This document shows positions 14,537 through 23,185 of a DNA stretch of 39,540 nucleotides, in pieces. The translations under genes and the position numbers were made by a program. Under the pieces are notes generated by a model, which was not told the DNA's origin, searched no databases, and was given only the letters and a program-made list of their open reading frames with translations. Position 1 is the first letter of the stretch; each line of letters opens with the position of its first letter. Origin of the DNA: DASVDK01 sp036381125 [NCBI: Thermodesulfobacteriota bacterium] (lineage in GTDB: Bacteria; DASVDK01); assembly GCA_036381125.1 (NCBI GenBank), contig DASVDK010000271.1, positions 1 through 39,540 on the forward strand, written 5' to 3'.

Positions 14537-15613
14537 CTACTCCTTTCCGGCCGGCTCGGCGGCCGGGTCCGCGGGCGCCCCGGTCCCCTCCGCCCGGGCC
14601 GCGTCCGCGACCGGCTCCGGCGCATCGTCCTCCGCGTGGGGGCCCCCGTCCTTCGTCACCAGCGAGATGAAGACGCTCTCGAGCGTGGCGGCGGCCCCGT
14701 GCAGCTCGAGGAGCGGCCAGCCGCGCGAGACGACCGCGCGCGCGATCTCGGGCCGAAGGTCCGTGCCGACGCGCTGCGCCACGCGCAGCCTGGCGACCGC
14801 CCCGTCCTCCCCGGGCGCGGCCGGCAGGACGGTGACCCCCCGATCGGCCGGCGGACGCGGGTCGCCCGGGGCGACGAGGTCGGCCAGGACGGCGGCCAGC
14901 GTGTCGGCCGGCGCCGCGGCGGCCACGGTCACGTCACCGCCGAGCCCCTGCTCCCGGCCGATGGTGTCGGGACGGCCGTCGGCGAGGAGCCGCCCGCGGT
15001 GGACGATGAGGACGCGCGAGCAGATCATCTCCACCTCGGGGAGGATGTGCGTCGAGAGGATCACGGTGCGCGTCCCGGCGAGATGCCGGATCAGCTCGCG
15101 GATCTCCCGGATCTGCGCGGGGTCGAGCCCGGAGGTCGGCTCGTCGAGCACGAGCACGTCCGGGTCGCCGAGCAGCGCCTGCGCGAGCCCCACTCGCTGG
15201 CGGTACCCCTTGGAGAGCCGACCGATCTGCCGGTCGGCCACGTGGGCGATGCCGCAGGCCGACAGCACGGCGTCGATCTTCCCCGGCCGTTCGCTCCCCG
15301 CCACCCCCTTCACCTTGCCGACGAAGTCGAGGTAGGCGCGTACCGGCATGTCCGTGTAGAGCGGCGCGCTCTCGGGGAGGTAGCCGACGTGGCGGCGCGC
15401 CTCGAGCGAGGCGGTGACGACGTCGTGGCCCGCGATCGACGCGCGGCCGCGCGTCGGCGGGATGAAGCCGGTCAGGATGCGCATCGTCGTCGTCTTGCCG
15501 GCGCCGTTGAGGCCGAGGAAGCCGACGATCTCCCCTTTCTCAACCGAGAAGGACAGCCCCTCGATGGCCGAGATGCGCCCGTAGCGCTTCGTGAGCCCTT
15601 CAACCTGGATCAT
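14537..15613 (-). CDS. ABC transporter ATP-binding protein (GldA-like)
   Basis: 358 residues. First gene of the four-gene ABC operon. All nucleotide-binding motifs are present: Walker A FLGLNGAGKTTTMRIL, Q-loop region HVGYLPESAPLY, signature LSKGYRQRVGLAQALLG, Walker B VLVLDEPTSGLDPAQ and the switch His in TVILSTHIL. After residue ~220 follows the usual C-terminal regulatory part of this ABC-2 subfamily (LESVFISLVTK marks its end), then a 35-residue acidic, Ala/Pro-rich tail that is not part of the domain. The ATG at 15613 begins MIQVEGLTKRYG, the standard start of this family; the upstream continuation is Arg/Pro-rich and rejected. No strong Shine-Dalgarno is visible. Confidence 0.93.
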   Translation of the reverse strand: MIQVEGLTKRYGRISAIEGLSFSVEKGEIVGFLGLNGAGKTTTMRILTGFIPPTRGRASIAGHDVVTASLEARRHVGYLPESAPLYTDMPVRAYLDFVGKVKGVAGSERPGKIDAVLSACGIAHVADRQIGRLSKGYRQRVGLAQALLGDPDVLVLDEPTSGLDPAQIREIRELIRHLAGTRTVILSTHILPEVEMICSRVLIVHRGRLLADGRPDTIGREQGLGGDVTVAAAAPADTLAAVLADLVAPGDPRPPADRGVTVLPAAPGEDGAVARLRVAQRVGTDLRPEIARAVVSRGWPLLELHGAAATLESVFISLVTKDGGPHAEDDAPEPVADAARAEGTGAPADPAAEPAGKE

Positions 15614-15731
15614 CGCTGTCGTTCCCGTGTCCCCGGGCGTGTCGCCCTGGAGCCTCCGACGAACCGTGCGGGACGGGGACGCGGCCCCTCGCGCCACGCG
15701 TGCCGCCCGCGGATCGGCGTCACACGGCGCT

Positions 15732-15765
15732 CCGGGCCGAAGCCCGGGCCCCGCCGGACGCGGGG
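15732..15765 (-). terminator. two adjacent GC hairpins after moaB, one with a UUCG tetraloop
   Basis: On the minus strand the first hairpin (15765-15749) has the stem CCCCGC/GCGGGG. The second (15747-15732) reads CCGGGC-TTCG-GCCCGG, a 6-bp stem closing a C(UUCG)G loop, an exceptionally stable RNA tetraloop. They start 17 nt after the moaB stop. No U tract follows. They probably end or protect the moaB transcript before the ABC operon. Confidence 0.5.
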
Positions 15766-15782
15766 CGCGCTCCCGCCATGTG

Positions 15783-16355
15783 CTAGCGGTCGATCTCCCG
15801 GATGAGATGACCGAGTTCGGGCAGGATCAGCTTCGTCATGGCCAGCCGCACCGCGCCGGGCGAGCCGGGCAGGCTGAAGACCAGCTTGCGGTCGACGACG
15901 CCGGCCACGGCGCGCGAGAGCATGGCGGACGAGCCGATCTCCTGATAGCTCAGCATCCGGAAGAGTTCGCCGAACCCGTCGAGCCGCCGGCTCCGGAAGC
16001 GTCGACGCAGGTAATCCTCGACGACTTCGTACGTGCAGTCGCGGCGGCCCACGCCGGTGCCACCGGTGAAGAGGATGGCCTGCACGCGCCGGTCGTCGAG
16101 GGCCGACCGGAACACCTCCTGGATCGCCGACTCGTCGTCGCGGACCAGGCGGTAGCCGACGACCTCGTGGCCCGCCTCCGTCAGGAGACGCACGAGGAGG
16201 CATCCGCCCTCGTCGGTCTCGGGCGTCCGGGTGTCGCTCGTCGTGACGACGAAGCACGCCACCCGGCCGGGAGCGGCCGCTTTGTGCGCCTCGTGGGTCG
16301 CCGGCGCCCCCGCCTGCGCCGAGGCCGCCGGCTCGTGGCTCCCCGAGTGCGCCAT
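15783..16355 (-). CDS. moaB: MoaB/Mog family molybdenum cofactor protein
   Basis: 190 residues. MoaB/Mog proteins bind molybdopterin; Mog adenylylates it before molybdate insertion, and MoaB does so in some organisms. Motifs: the start strand VACFVVTTSDTRT, then ESAIQEVFRSALDD, the nucleotide/pterin loop ILFTGGTGVGRRDCTYEVV (about residues 95-110), EELFRMLSYQEIGSSAMLS-like segment beginning GFGELFRMLS, and LVFSLPGSPGAVRLAMTK. A 30-residue N-terminal extension before the domain contains four His (AHSGSHEP and THEAHK) and is not typical. Divergent from the gspC operon with 263 bp between. It is the second Moco gene of the window besides the MoaD-MoaE fusion. Confidence 0.92.
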   Translation of the reverse strand: MAHSGSHEPAASAQAGAPATHEAHKAAAPGRVACFVVTTSDTRTPETDEGGCLLVRLLTEAGHEVVGYRLVRDDESAIQEVFRSALDDRRVQAILFTGGTGVGRRDCTYEVVEDYLRRRFRSRRLDGFGELFRMLSYQEIGSSAMLSRAVAGVVDRKLVFSLPGSPGAVRLAMTKLILPELGHLIREIDR

Positions 16356-16365
16356 CCGGCCAGAC

Positions 16366-16377
16366 CCCCTTTCGGGG
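16366..16377 (-). promoter_or_regulatory. small GAAA-loop hairpin covering the moaB ribosome site
   Basis: On the minus strand CCCC-GAAA-GGGG forms a 4-bp stem with a GNRA loop. Its 3-prime arm is part of the G-rich run (complement of 16365-16369) that serves as Shine-Dalgarno 9 nt before the moaB ATG, so folding would hide the ribosome site. Confidence 0.3.
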
Positions 16378-16604
16378 CGAAGGTTACCCGCCGCCACCAG
16401 ACGCGTCAAGGCGCGGTCGACTATTCCCCTCGTCCTGGCACACCCATCGGCGCTGCGAGCGAGGCCTCGGGGGCCTCCCCGCAGACCACCGGAAGAAGGC
16501 CCGGGGCCCCCTGGAGGGGCCGCGGCTTCGCCGCGGCGACCGATCACGACGTCGGGGAACTGGTCGGGAGAGGGCAAAGTCCCCATCCAAACGCCAACGA
16601 TTCT

Positions 16605-16621
16605 AAGGAGACTCTAACTTG
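16605..16621 (+). promoter_or_regulatory. ribosome site that supports a TTG start for gspC
   Basis: AAGGAG at 16605-16610 stands 8 nt before TTG at 16619. The next in-frame ATG (16676) has no comparable site, only GGAAG directly against it. This favours TTG as the gspC start codon. Confidence 0.55.
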
Positions 16622-17566
16622 ATTCGGTCAGGGGCTTGGGGTAGGCTCTGTCTCGGCGAGAAAAGGGCCCGGAAGATGGTGATCTTCAAGCATTATTGGC
16701 TCGTGAACGCGGCGTTGACGGCCGCGCTGGGGGTCGTGTCCGCGAGGACCGTCGCCGGGACGATCGAGCGCGGCCTCGCGCTGCCGCCCGCCACCACGGC
16801 CGCCGCGCGGGGTGGGCCCCCCGCGCCGATCACCCCCCCGCCGGTGCGTTCCGGCGTGATCGTCGAGCGCAACCTCTTCAACTCCAAGAGCCCGGGCGGC
16901 GTCGTCGAGGCCCCGCCCGCGGCCGGCCGCGGCAGCGTCGCCGCCGCGGCGCCGACGCTGCCGCCGCTCAACGCGCGGCTGATCGGCACGGTGCTCGCCG
17001 ACGACGGCGGCTTCGCCATCATCGAGGACACCACCAACCGTCGCCAGGAACTCTACCGTCTCAACGAGGTCGTGCTGCGCGACGCCCGGCTGGTCGCCAT
17101 CGAGCGCGACCGGGTGAGGCTCAGGCGCGGCGGCAAGACGGAGGTGCTCGAGCTGGCGTTCGTCGAGCGTGCGCCCGGCCCCGTCCTCCCCCCGGTCGCC
17201 TCCGCGCCCGCGCCGGGCGCCGGTTCGGGCATCGCGCAGGCGGGCAAGAACCGGTACGTGATCGATCAGAGGGAGATCGACAACGCGCTCGAGAACATGA
17301 ACCAGCTCCTCACCCAGGCACGAATGGTGCCGTTCTTCACCGCGGGCAAGGCCGAGGGGTTCCGGATCTTCGCCATCCGCCCCAACTCGCTCTTCGAGAA
17401 GATCGGCCTGCGCGATGGGGACGTGCTGCAGCGGATCAACGGCAACGACCTGACCGACCCGGGACGCGCGTTCGAGCTGTTCGAGCAGCTCCGGGACGAG
17501 AAGGAGATCTCCGTCGATCTCATGCGCAACGGGTCGAGGCAGACGCTCTCCTACGAGATTCGCTGA
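16619..17566 (+). CDS. gspC: type II secretion protein GspC with PDZ domain
   Basis: 315 residues from TTG (296 from the ATG at 16676). GspC is the bitopic inner-membrane protein that connects the platform to the secretin. A short cytoplasmic start and one membrane helix (YWLVNAALTAALGVVSART) precede a Pro/Ala linker with IVERNLFNSK, then the HR domain that binds GspD: LPPLNARLIGTVLADDGGFA, IIEDTTNRRQELYRLNE. The PDZ domain is C-terminal (about 225-315): ENMNQLLTQARMVPFFTAG, GFRIFAIRPNSLFEKIGLRD, GDVLQRINGNDLTDPGRAFE. First gene of the gsp operon; 16 bp separate it from gspD. Many Gram-negative GspC proteins carry PDZ, some a coiled coil; this one is the PDZ kind. Confidence 0.93.
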   Translation: MIRSGAWGRLCLGEKRARKMVIFKHYWLVNAALTAALGVVSARTVAGTIERGLALPPATTAAARGGPPAPITPPPVRSGVIVERNLFNSKSPGGVVEAPPAAGRGSVAAAAPTLPPLNARLIGTVLADDGGFAIIEDTTNRRQELYRLNEVVLRDARLVAIERDRVRLRRGGKTEVLELAFVERAPGPVLPPVASAPAPGAGSGIAQAGKNRYVIDQREIDNALENMNQLLTQARMVPFFTAGKAEGFRIFAIRPNSLFEKIGLRDGDVLQRINGNDLTDPGRAFELFEQLRDEKEISVDLMRNGSRQTLSYEIR

Positions 17567-17582
17567 CCCCGACCCGCCGCCG

Positions 17583-20147
17583 ATGACTCGACTGATCTTC
17601 GCCATCCCGCTCACGGCCAGTCTGCTCGTTGCCCCGTTGGTGGCGCAGCTCGCGTTCGCCCAGCAGCCTCCGGTCGAGGGCGAGGAGCAGCCGGACGTCG
17701 AGGAGGCCGAGCCGGCCGAGGAGCCGCAGGAGGCCGAGCCGGCCGAGGAGCCGCAGGAGCCCGAGGAGCCGCAGCCGGCCGAGGAGCCGCAGGAGCCCGA
17801 GCCGCCGCGCGCACGGCCGCCGGCCGCGGCGCCGGGCGCCTCGCCCTCCCCGTCCGCGCCGTCGGCCCCGGGCTCGGGGCGCATGCCGCCGATCCCGCCG
17901 CCCGGACCGGGGCGCCAGATCACGATGGACTTCAACGACGCCGACCTCCAGGTCCTGGTGAAGTTCATGAGCGAGCTGACCGGGCGCAACTTCATCCTCG
18001 ACGAGCGGGTGCGGGGCAAGGTGACCATCATCAGCCCCTCCCGCATCACCGTGGAGGAGGCGTACCGGGTCTTCGAGGCGGTGCTCGACGTGAAGGGCTT
18101 CACCACCGTGCCGGTCGGCGCGGCTCTCAAGATCATCCCGGCGCGCGACGCCAAGCAGACCGGCATCCCCGTCACGGGGCCCGACCGGCCGGCGCCCGAG
18201 CGGGCGGCCGGCTACGTCACGAGGCTCATCCCGCTCAAGAACATCGCGGCACAGGACCTCGTGCCGGTCCTGACGCCGCTCGTCAGCAAGGACGGCAGCC
18301 TGCTGGCCTCGCAGACGACCAACACGCTCATCGTCACCGACTCGATGGACAACCTCGACCGCCTGGCCGCCATCGTGGCGCAGCTCGACGTCGCGGGCTT
18401 CCAGGACCGGTACGAGGTCATCCCCCTGCAGTACGCCACGGCGCGCGACCTGGCCGCGACCCTCCAGCAGCTCGTCCAGCCCCGCACCCAGACGCCCGTC
18501 AGCCGCACCGCGCGGCGCCCCGGGAGCGCCGCGGCGGCCCAGGCCGGCAGCATCGACGGCGCCCGAATCATCCCGGACGAGCGGACGAACTCGCTCATCG
18601 TGCAGGCCACGACCGCCGACATCGAGCAGATCCGCGACCTGGTCCGCCAGCTCGACAAGGAGGTGCCGCGCTCGGCGGGGCGGATCAACGTGATCTACCT
18701 CCAGCACGCCGACGCCGAGGAGGTCGCCAAGGTCCTCTCCCAGCTCGCGCCCGCCCAGGGCGGCCCTGGCGCCCCCGGCCGGCCGAACGGGGCCCAGCCG
18801 CCGCGCCCGGTCACGGCGCCGATCCCGGCCGCGACGGGCGGGACGGTCCCGGGCGGTCCGGTCGGCTCGACCGTGACGCCGACCTCGGCGGACGGCCCGG
18901 CGCCCGCGGCGGAGCTGGAGGGCGGCGTCAAGGTCACGGCCGACAAGGCGACCAACTCGCTCATCGTCACGGCGTCGCCGGCCGACTTCGAGGCCATCCG
19001 CAGCGTCGTGCGGCAGCTCGACATCCCGCGCGCGCAGGTGTTCGTCGAGGCGCTCATCATGGAGGTCTCGCTGAACCGCCGGCGCGAGCTCGGCGTGCAG
19101 GCCACGGGGGTCGGCCGGATCGGCGGCACGAGCATCATCGGCGGCACCGGCACCGGCGCCCAGCCGTTCTCCCTCAGCACGGCGGGTGACCTGATCAACC
19201 CGCTCACGCCGATCGGGTCGACGCTCGGCGGCGGCGCCTTCGGCCGGCCGATCACCATCACGAACCCGATCACCGGCGAGCCGGTCACGTTCCCGTCGTT
19301 CAGCGCGCTCGTGCGCTTCCTCAACCAGGTCACCGACGTGAACGTGCTCTCGGCGCCGCACCTCCTCACGACGAACAACAAGGAGGCGGAGATCGTCGTC
19401 GCCCAGAACATCCCGTTCATCACCGGGCAGACCTCGACGATCACCGACCCGAACGCCGTCCAGACGCAGATCGACCGGCGCGACGTCGGCATCACGCTGC
19501 GGCTCACGCCGACGATCAACGAGGGCGACCTCGTGCGGCTCGACATCTTCCAGGAGATCTCGGCCGTCACCGACTCGCCCGAGGGCCTCAACGTGAACGA
19601 GGTCGGCGTCACGACGACCAAGCGCTCGGCCAAGACCTCGGTCCTCGTGAAGGACGAGGCCACGATCGTCATCGGCGGCCTCATCCGCGACGACATCAAC
19701 GCCACGGAGAACAAGATCCCGATCCTCGGCGACATCCCGATCCTCGGGTACCTCTTCAAGAACACGACCCGGCGCGTCGACAAGACCAACCTGCTCATCT
19801 TCCTCACGCCGCACATCGTGCGCTCCCCCGAGGAGATCGCCGAGATCACCAGGCGGCGGCAGGAGCAGTTCCAGCAGTGGAAGGCGCGCTACAACGTGGA
19901 GGAGCTCGACGAGTCGGGATGGATCTTCGACCCGGTGGAGCGCTCGCGGCGGGGCGGCATCCGCGACGGCTTCGCGATCAACGAGCCGGTGCCCCAGATG
20001 TCGGTCCGGGCGGTGCGGCCGCGCCCCGTGCCGGCTCTGCCGCCCGGCGAGGGCCCGGCCTTGCCGTCCCTCCCCCCGGCGCTCCCCCCGCCGTCCGAGA
20101 GCCCGGCGGCGCCCGCCCCGCCACCGGCGGAGCCCGACGGGTCGTGA
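17583..20147 (+). CDS. gspD: type II secretion secretin GspD
   Basis: 854 residues, longer than the usual 650-750. GspD forms the outer-membrane channel. A signal peptide (cleavage after about residue 26, AFA-QQ) is followed by a Glu/Pro repeat linker (about 31-75). N0 begins near 110 (ITMDFNDADLQVLVKFMSEL); N1 (YVTRLIPLKNIAAQDLVPVL), N2 (YEVIPLQYATARDLAATLQQ) and N3 (INVIYLQHADAEEVAKVLSQ) each end in a T-N-S/T-L-I-V motif. The secretin domain runs from VFVEALIMEVSLNRRRELGV to KTNLLIFLTPHIVR, with ILGDIPILGYLFKNT conserved. The tail is Pro-rich. Its stop overlaps the GTG of gspE (GTGA). No pilotin gene is seen. Confidence 0.97.
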   Translation: MTRLIFAIPLTASLLVAPLVAQLAFAQQPPVEGEEQPDVEEAEPAEEPQEAEPAEEPQEPEEPQPAEEPQEPEPPRARPPAAAPGASPSPSAPSAPGSGRMPPIPPPGPGRQITMDFNDADLQVLVKFMSELTGRNFILDERVRGKVTIISPSRITVEEAYRVFEAVLDVKGFTTVPVGAALKIIPARDAKQTGIPVTGPDRPAPERAAGYVTRLIPLKNIAAQDLVPVLTPLVSKDGSLLASQTTNTLIVTDSMDNLDRLAAIVAQLDVAGFQDRYEVIPLQYATARDLAATLQQLVQPRTQTPVSRTARRPGSAAAAQAGSIDGARIIPDERTNSLIVQATTADIEQIRDLVRQLDKEVPRSAGRINVIYLQHADAEEVAKVLSQLAPAQGGPGAPGRPNGAQPPRPVTAPIPAATGGTVPGGPVGSTVTPTSADGPAPAAELEGGVKVTADKATNSLIVTASPADFEAIRSVVRQLDIPRAQVFVEALIMEVSLNRRRELGVQATGVGRIGGTSIIGGTGTGAQPFSLSTAGDLINPLTPIGSTLGGGAFGRPITITNPITGEPVTFPSFSALVRFLNQVTDVNVLSAPHLLTTNNKEAEIVVAQNIPFITGQTSTITDPNAVQTQIDRRDVGITLRLTPTINEGDLVRLDIFQEISAVTDSPEGLNVNEVGVTTTKRSAKTSVLVKDEATIVIGGLIRDDINATENKIPILGDIPILGYLFKNTTRRVDKTNLLIFLTPHIVRSPEEIAEITRRRQEQFQQWKARYNVEELDESGWIFDPVERSRRGGIRDGFAINEPVPQMSVRAVRPRPVPALPPGEGPALPSLPPALPPPSESPAAPAPPPAEPDGS
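17703..17806 (+). repeat. 27-bp tandem repeat in gspD coding a Glu/Pro linker
   Basis: Two perfect 27-bp copies (17703-17729 and 17730-17756) encode EAEPAEEPQ; a diverged third part follows to about 17806. Copy-number change would stay in frame and alter the length of the acidic linker between signal peptide and N0. Confidence 0.8.
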
Positions 20148-21937
20148 CGGTCACGCGAACCCCCCCGCCCGACGCGGGCCGGCCGCCCGCCGTCCCGGGC
20201 GGCGAGAGCACGGCAGGTCGCATGCGGCACTTCCGACGCCCTCTGGGCGACATCCTGAAGGAGGAGTTCGCCCTTACCGACGCCCAGCTCGAGGAGGTGA
20301 GCGCCCTCCAGCGGGGCACCGCCACCAAGCTCGGCGAGCTGCTCGTGCAGCTCAAGACCCTCAGGGAAGAGGACGTCCTCAGGGCGCTGGGGCTCCAGCT
20401 CGGCCTCGCCTTCCGGCCGGAGCTGCCCGAGGGGGCGGTCGACCCCGAGCTGGCCGTCCGCGTCCCGATCGCCTTCGCGAAGAAGCACCTGGTGTTGCCG
20501 CTCGCGGCCGCCGACGGCGCCATCGAGGTGGCGGTGTCGGACCCGTTCGAGCTGTCGCCGCTCGACGACCTGCGCATCCTCCTCGAGGGCGAGATCACGC
20601 CGGTCCTGGTGCCGCCCAAGCAGGTGCTGGCCGCCATCAACCGCGTCTACGACCGCGGCGCCGTGACCTCCGAGCAGGTGGTCGAGGACCTGACCGAGGA
20701 GGGCAACCTCGACGCGCTCGCCACCGAACTCGAGGAGCCGCAGGACCTCCTCGACGCCACCGACGAGGCGCCGATCATCCGCCTCGTGAACTCGCTCCTC
20801 TTCCAGGCGGTCAAGGCCCGGGCGAGCGACATCCACGTGGAGCCGTACGAGCGGGAGCTGGCGGTCCGCTTCCGGATCGACGGCGTCCTCTACAACGTCC
20901 TGAACCCGCCCAAGCGCTTCCAGTCGTCGATCCTGTCGCGCATCAAGGTCATGGGCGGCCTCAACATCGCCGAGAAGCGGCTGCCGCAGGACGGCCGGAT
21001 CCGGATCAAGATCGCCGGCAAGGACGTCGACATCCGCCTCTCGGTCGTGCCGACCGCGTTCGGCGAGCGCGCGGTCATGCGTCTGCTCGACAAGGGGACG
21101 CACATCCTCGACCTCGCCGACATCGGGATCGCCGAGGACCACCTCCGCACGCTCGAGCGGCTCATCAAGCGGCCCAACGGCATCATCCTCGTGACCGGCC
21201 CGACCGGCAGCGGCAAGACGACGACGCTCTACGCCGCCCTCTCGCGCATCAACTCGCCGGACAAGAACATCATCACGGTCGAGGACCCGATCGAGTACCA
21301 GATCCGCGGCATCGGCCAGATCCAGGTCAACCCGAAGATCGACCTCACCTTCGCCAACGGCCTGCGCTCGATCCTCCGCCAGGACCCCGACGTGATCATG
21401 GTGGGCGAGATCCGCGACACCGAGACCGCCGAGATCGCCATCCAGGCGTCGCTCACGGGGCACCTCGTCTTCTCGACCCTCCACACCAACGACGCCCCCG
21501 GCGCCGTGACGCGCCTGATCGACATGGGGATCGAGCCCTTCCTCGTCTGCTCGTCGGTCATCGCCATCATGGCCCAGCGCCTCGTGCGGCACGTCTGCAC
21601 GGCCTGCCGGGAGTTCTACACGCCGGACGAGGCCGAGCTGGCCGACCTCGGCCTCGACCGCTCCCGGGTGCCGGCCGGGGGCTTCGCGCGCGGCCGCGGC
21701 TGCGAGGGCTGCATGCGGACCGGCTACCGCGGCCGATCCGGGATCTACGAGCTGATGCTCGTCGACGGCGGCGTGCGCGACCTGGTCATGAAGAACGCCG
21801 ACGCCGCCTCCATCCGCAACTACGCCGTGTCGAAGGGGATGCGGACCCTTCGCGAGGACGGCATCCGCAAGCTCCTCGCCGGGCAGACCACCGTGGAGGA
21901 GGTCCTGCGGGTGACGCAAGACGACGTCCTGGAGTAG
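20144..21937 (+). CDS. gspE: type II secretion ATPase GspE
   Basis: 597 residues from GTG at 20144, which overlaps the gspD stop; ATG at 20222 (MRHFRRPLGDILKEEF) would give 571 residues and is the alternative. GspE is the cytoplasmic hexameric motor. N1E/MshEN-like domain up to ~170; then the core with SDIHVEPYERELAVRFRIDG, Walker A GPTGSGKTTTLYAAL (about residue 352), Asp box NIITVEDPIEYQI, Walker B ILRQDPDVIMVGEIRDTETA, His box STLHTNDAPGAVTRLIDMG. The zinc tetracysteine motif is present: CTAC near 485 and CEGC near 520. All key residues are intact, so it should be active. Confidence 0.96.
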   Translation: MTVTRTPPPDAGRPPAVPGGESTAGRMRHFRRPLGDILKEEFALTDAQLEEVSALQRGTATKLGELLVQLKTLREEDVLRALGLQLGLAFRPELPEGAVDPELAVRVPIAFAKKHLVLPLAAADGAIEVAVSDPFELSPLDDLRILLEGEITPVLVPPKQVLAAINRVYDRGAVTSEQVVEDLTEEGNLDALATELEEPQDLLDATDEAPIIRLVNSLLFQAVKARASDIHVEPYERELAVRFRIDGVLYNVLNPPKRFQSSILSRIKVMGGLNIAEKRLPQDGRIRIKIAGKDVDIRLSVVPTAFGERAVMRLLDKGTHILDLADIGIAEDHLRTLERLIKRPNGIILVTGPTGSGKTTTLYAALSRINSPDKNIITVEDPIEYQIRGIGQIQVNPKIDLTFANGLRSILRQDPDVIMVGEIRDTETAEIAIQASLTGHLVFSTLHTNDAPGAVTRLIDMGIEPFLVCSSVIAIMAQRLVRHVCTACREFYTPDEAELADLGLDRSRVPAGGFARGRGCEGCMRTGYRGRSGIYELMLVDGGVRDLVMKNADAASIRNYAVSKGMRTLREDGIRKLLAGQTTVEEVLRVTQDDVLE

Positions 21938-21940
21938 GCC

Positions 21941-23158
21941 ATGGCCGTCTTCGAGTACCGAGGGGTCGGCGCCGACGGGCGGCCCGCGAAGGGCATCGTC
22001 GATGCCGAGAGCGCCCGCGCGGCTCGCGCCAAGCTCCGCAAGGACGGGATCTTCCCCACCGAGGTCCGCGAGGAATCCGCCGTGCGCGCGATCGCGGGCC
22101 GCCCGGGACGCCGCGCCGGGCGCCGCGTCTCGGCCACCGACCTCGCGGTCACGACCCGGCAGCTCGCCACCCTGGTCGGCGCCGCCGTGCCGCTCGTCGA
22201 GTCGCTCCGCGCCCTGGCCGACCAGGTGGAGCACCCCACCCTCAAGCCTGTGCTCGCCCGGGTGCGCGAGCGGGTCAACGAGGGGGCGAGCCTCGCCGAC
22301 GCCCTGGCCGACCATCCGAGGATCTTCACCCCGCTCTACGTCAACATGGTACGCTCGGGCGAGGCGAGCGGCGCGCTCGACATCGTGCTCGGCCGCCTCG
22401 CCGACTTCACGGAGAAGCAGGCGCGCCTCAGGGGCCGGCTGGGCGCCGCGATGATCTACCCGATCATCATGCTGGTCGTCGGCACCGGCATCCTCGCCTT
22501 CCTGCTCACCTACGTCGTGCCGCAGATCACGCAGGTCTTCGCCGAGCAGAAGGTGGCGCTCCCCTGGCTCACGCGCGCGCTCCTCGGCGTCACGGACGTC
22601 CTGCGGGGCTACTGGTGGCTCATCCTCGGCCTGATCGCCGCGGCGGCGCTCGGGCTCGACCGCTATCGTCGAACGCCGAAGGGGCGCGAGGCGCTCGACC
22701 GGTTCTGGCTCCGGCTGCCGGTGTTCGGCCGCCTGGTGCGGATGGCGGCGGTCGCCCGCGCCACCCGCACGCTCTCGACGCTGCTCGGCGCCGGCGTCCA
22801 GATGCTCCCCGCGCTCGGCATCGTGGCGGCGGTCGTCGACAACCGCGTCCTCGCCGGCGCCATCGAGGCGGCGCGCACGCGCGTGGCCGAGGGGGAGAGC
22901 CTGTCGGAGCCGCTGCGCCGCAGCGGCCACTTCCCGCCGATCGTGACGCACATGATCGCCGTCGGCGAGCGGAGCGGCGAGCTCGAGGCCATGCTCGGCA
23001 AGGTGGCCGACGCGTACGACGAGGTCGTGGAGACGCGGATCGCCGCGCTCACGGCCCTGTTGCAGCCGGTGATGATTCTCGCGATGGGCGCGGTGGTGCT
23101 CCTCGTCGTCCTCGCGATTCTCCTGCCGATCATCGACATGAACACCGTCCTCCGCTAG
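21941..23158 (+). CDS. gspF: type II secretion platform protein GspF
   Basis: 405 residues, the normal size. GspF is the polytopic inner-membrane protein that GspE acts on. The N-terminus FEYRGVGADGRPAKGIVDAE is typical. Two homologous cytoplasmic T2SSF domains follow: first TTRQLATLVGAAVPLVESLR with VNMVRSGEASGALDIVLGRL; second ATRTLSTLLGAGVQMLPALG with MIAVGERSGELEAMLGKVA. Three membrane helices are visible: AAMIYPIIMLVVGTGILAFL, YWWLILGLIAAAALGL and the C-terminal VMILAMGAVVLLVVLAILLP. The start ATG lies 3 nt after the gspE stop and is preceded by GGAG. Confidence 0.96.
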   Translation: MAVFEYRGVGADGRPAKGIVDAESARAARAKLRKDGIFPTEVREESAVRAIAGRPGRRAGRRVSATDLAVTTRQLATLVGAAVPLVESLRALADQVEHPTLKPVLARVRERVNEGASLADALADHPRIFTPLYVNMVRSGEASGALDIVLGRLADFTEKQARLRGRLGAAMIYPIIMLVVGTGILAFLLTYVVPQITQVFAEQKVALPWLTRALLGVTDVLRGYWWLILGLIAAAALGLDRYRRTPKGREALDRFWLRLPVFGRLVRMAAVARATRTLSTLLGAGVQMLPALGIVAAVVDNRVLAGAIEAARTRVAEGESLSEPLRRSGHFPPIVTHMIAVGERSGELEAMLGKVADAYDEVVETRIAALTALLQPVMILAMGAVVLLVVLAILLPIIDMNTVLR

Positions 23159-23185
23159 CGCGGCGGCGGTGTCGGAGGTGCTCCT

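Noticed and set aside
16436-16452. A possible sigma54 promoter (TGGCAC element) upstream of gspC
   Set aside because: The -24 half is perfect but the -12 half is TCGG in place of TTGC and the GG-GC spacing is off by one; not credible without conservation.
17520-19814. A 764-codon minus-strand frame opposite gspD
   Set aside because: Antisense shadow of gspD; extreme Arg/Asp/Val composition and no motif.
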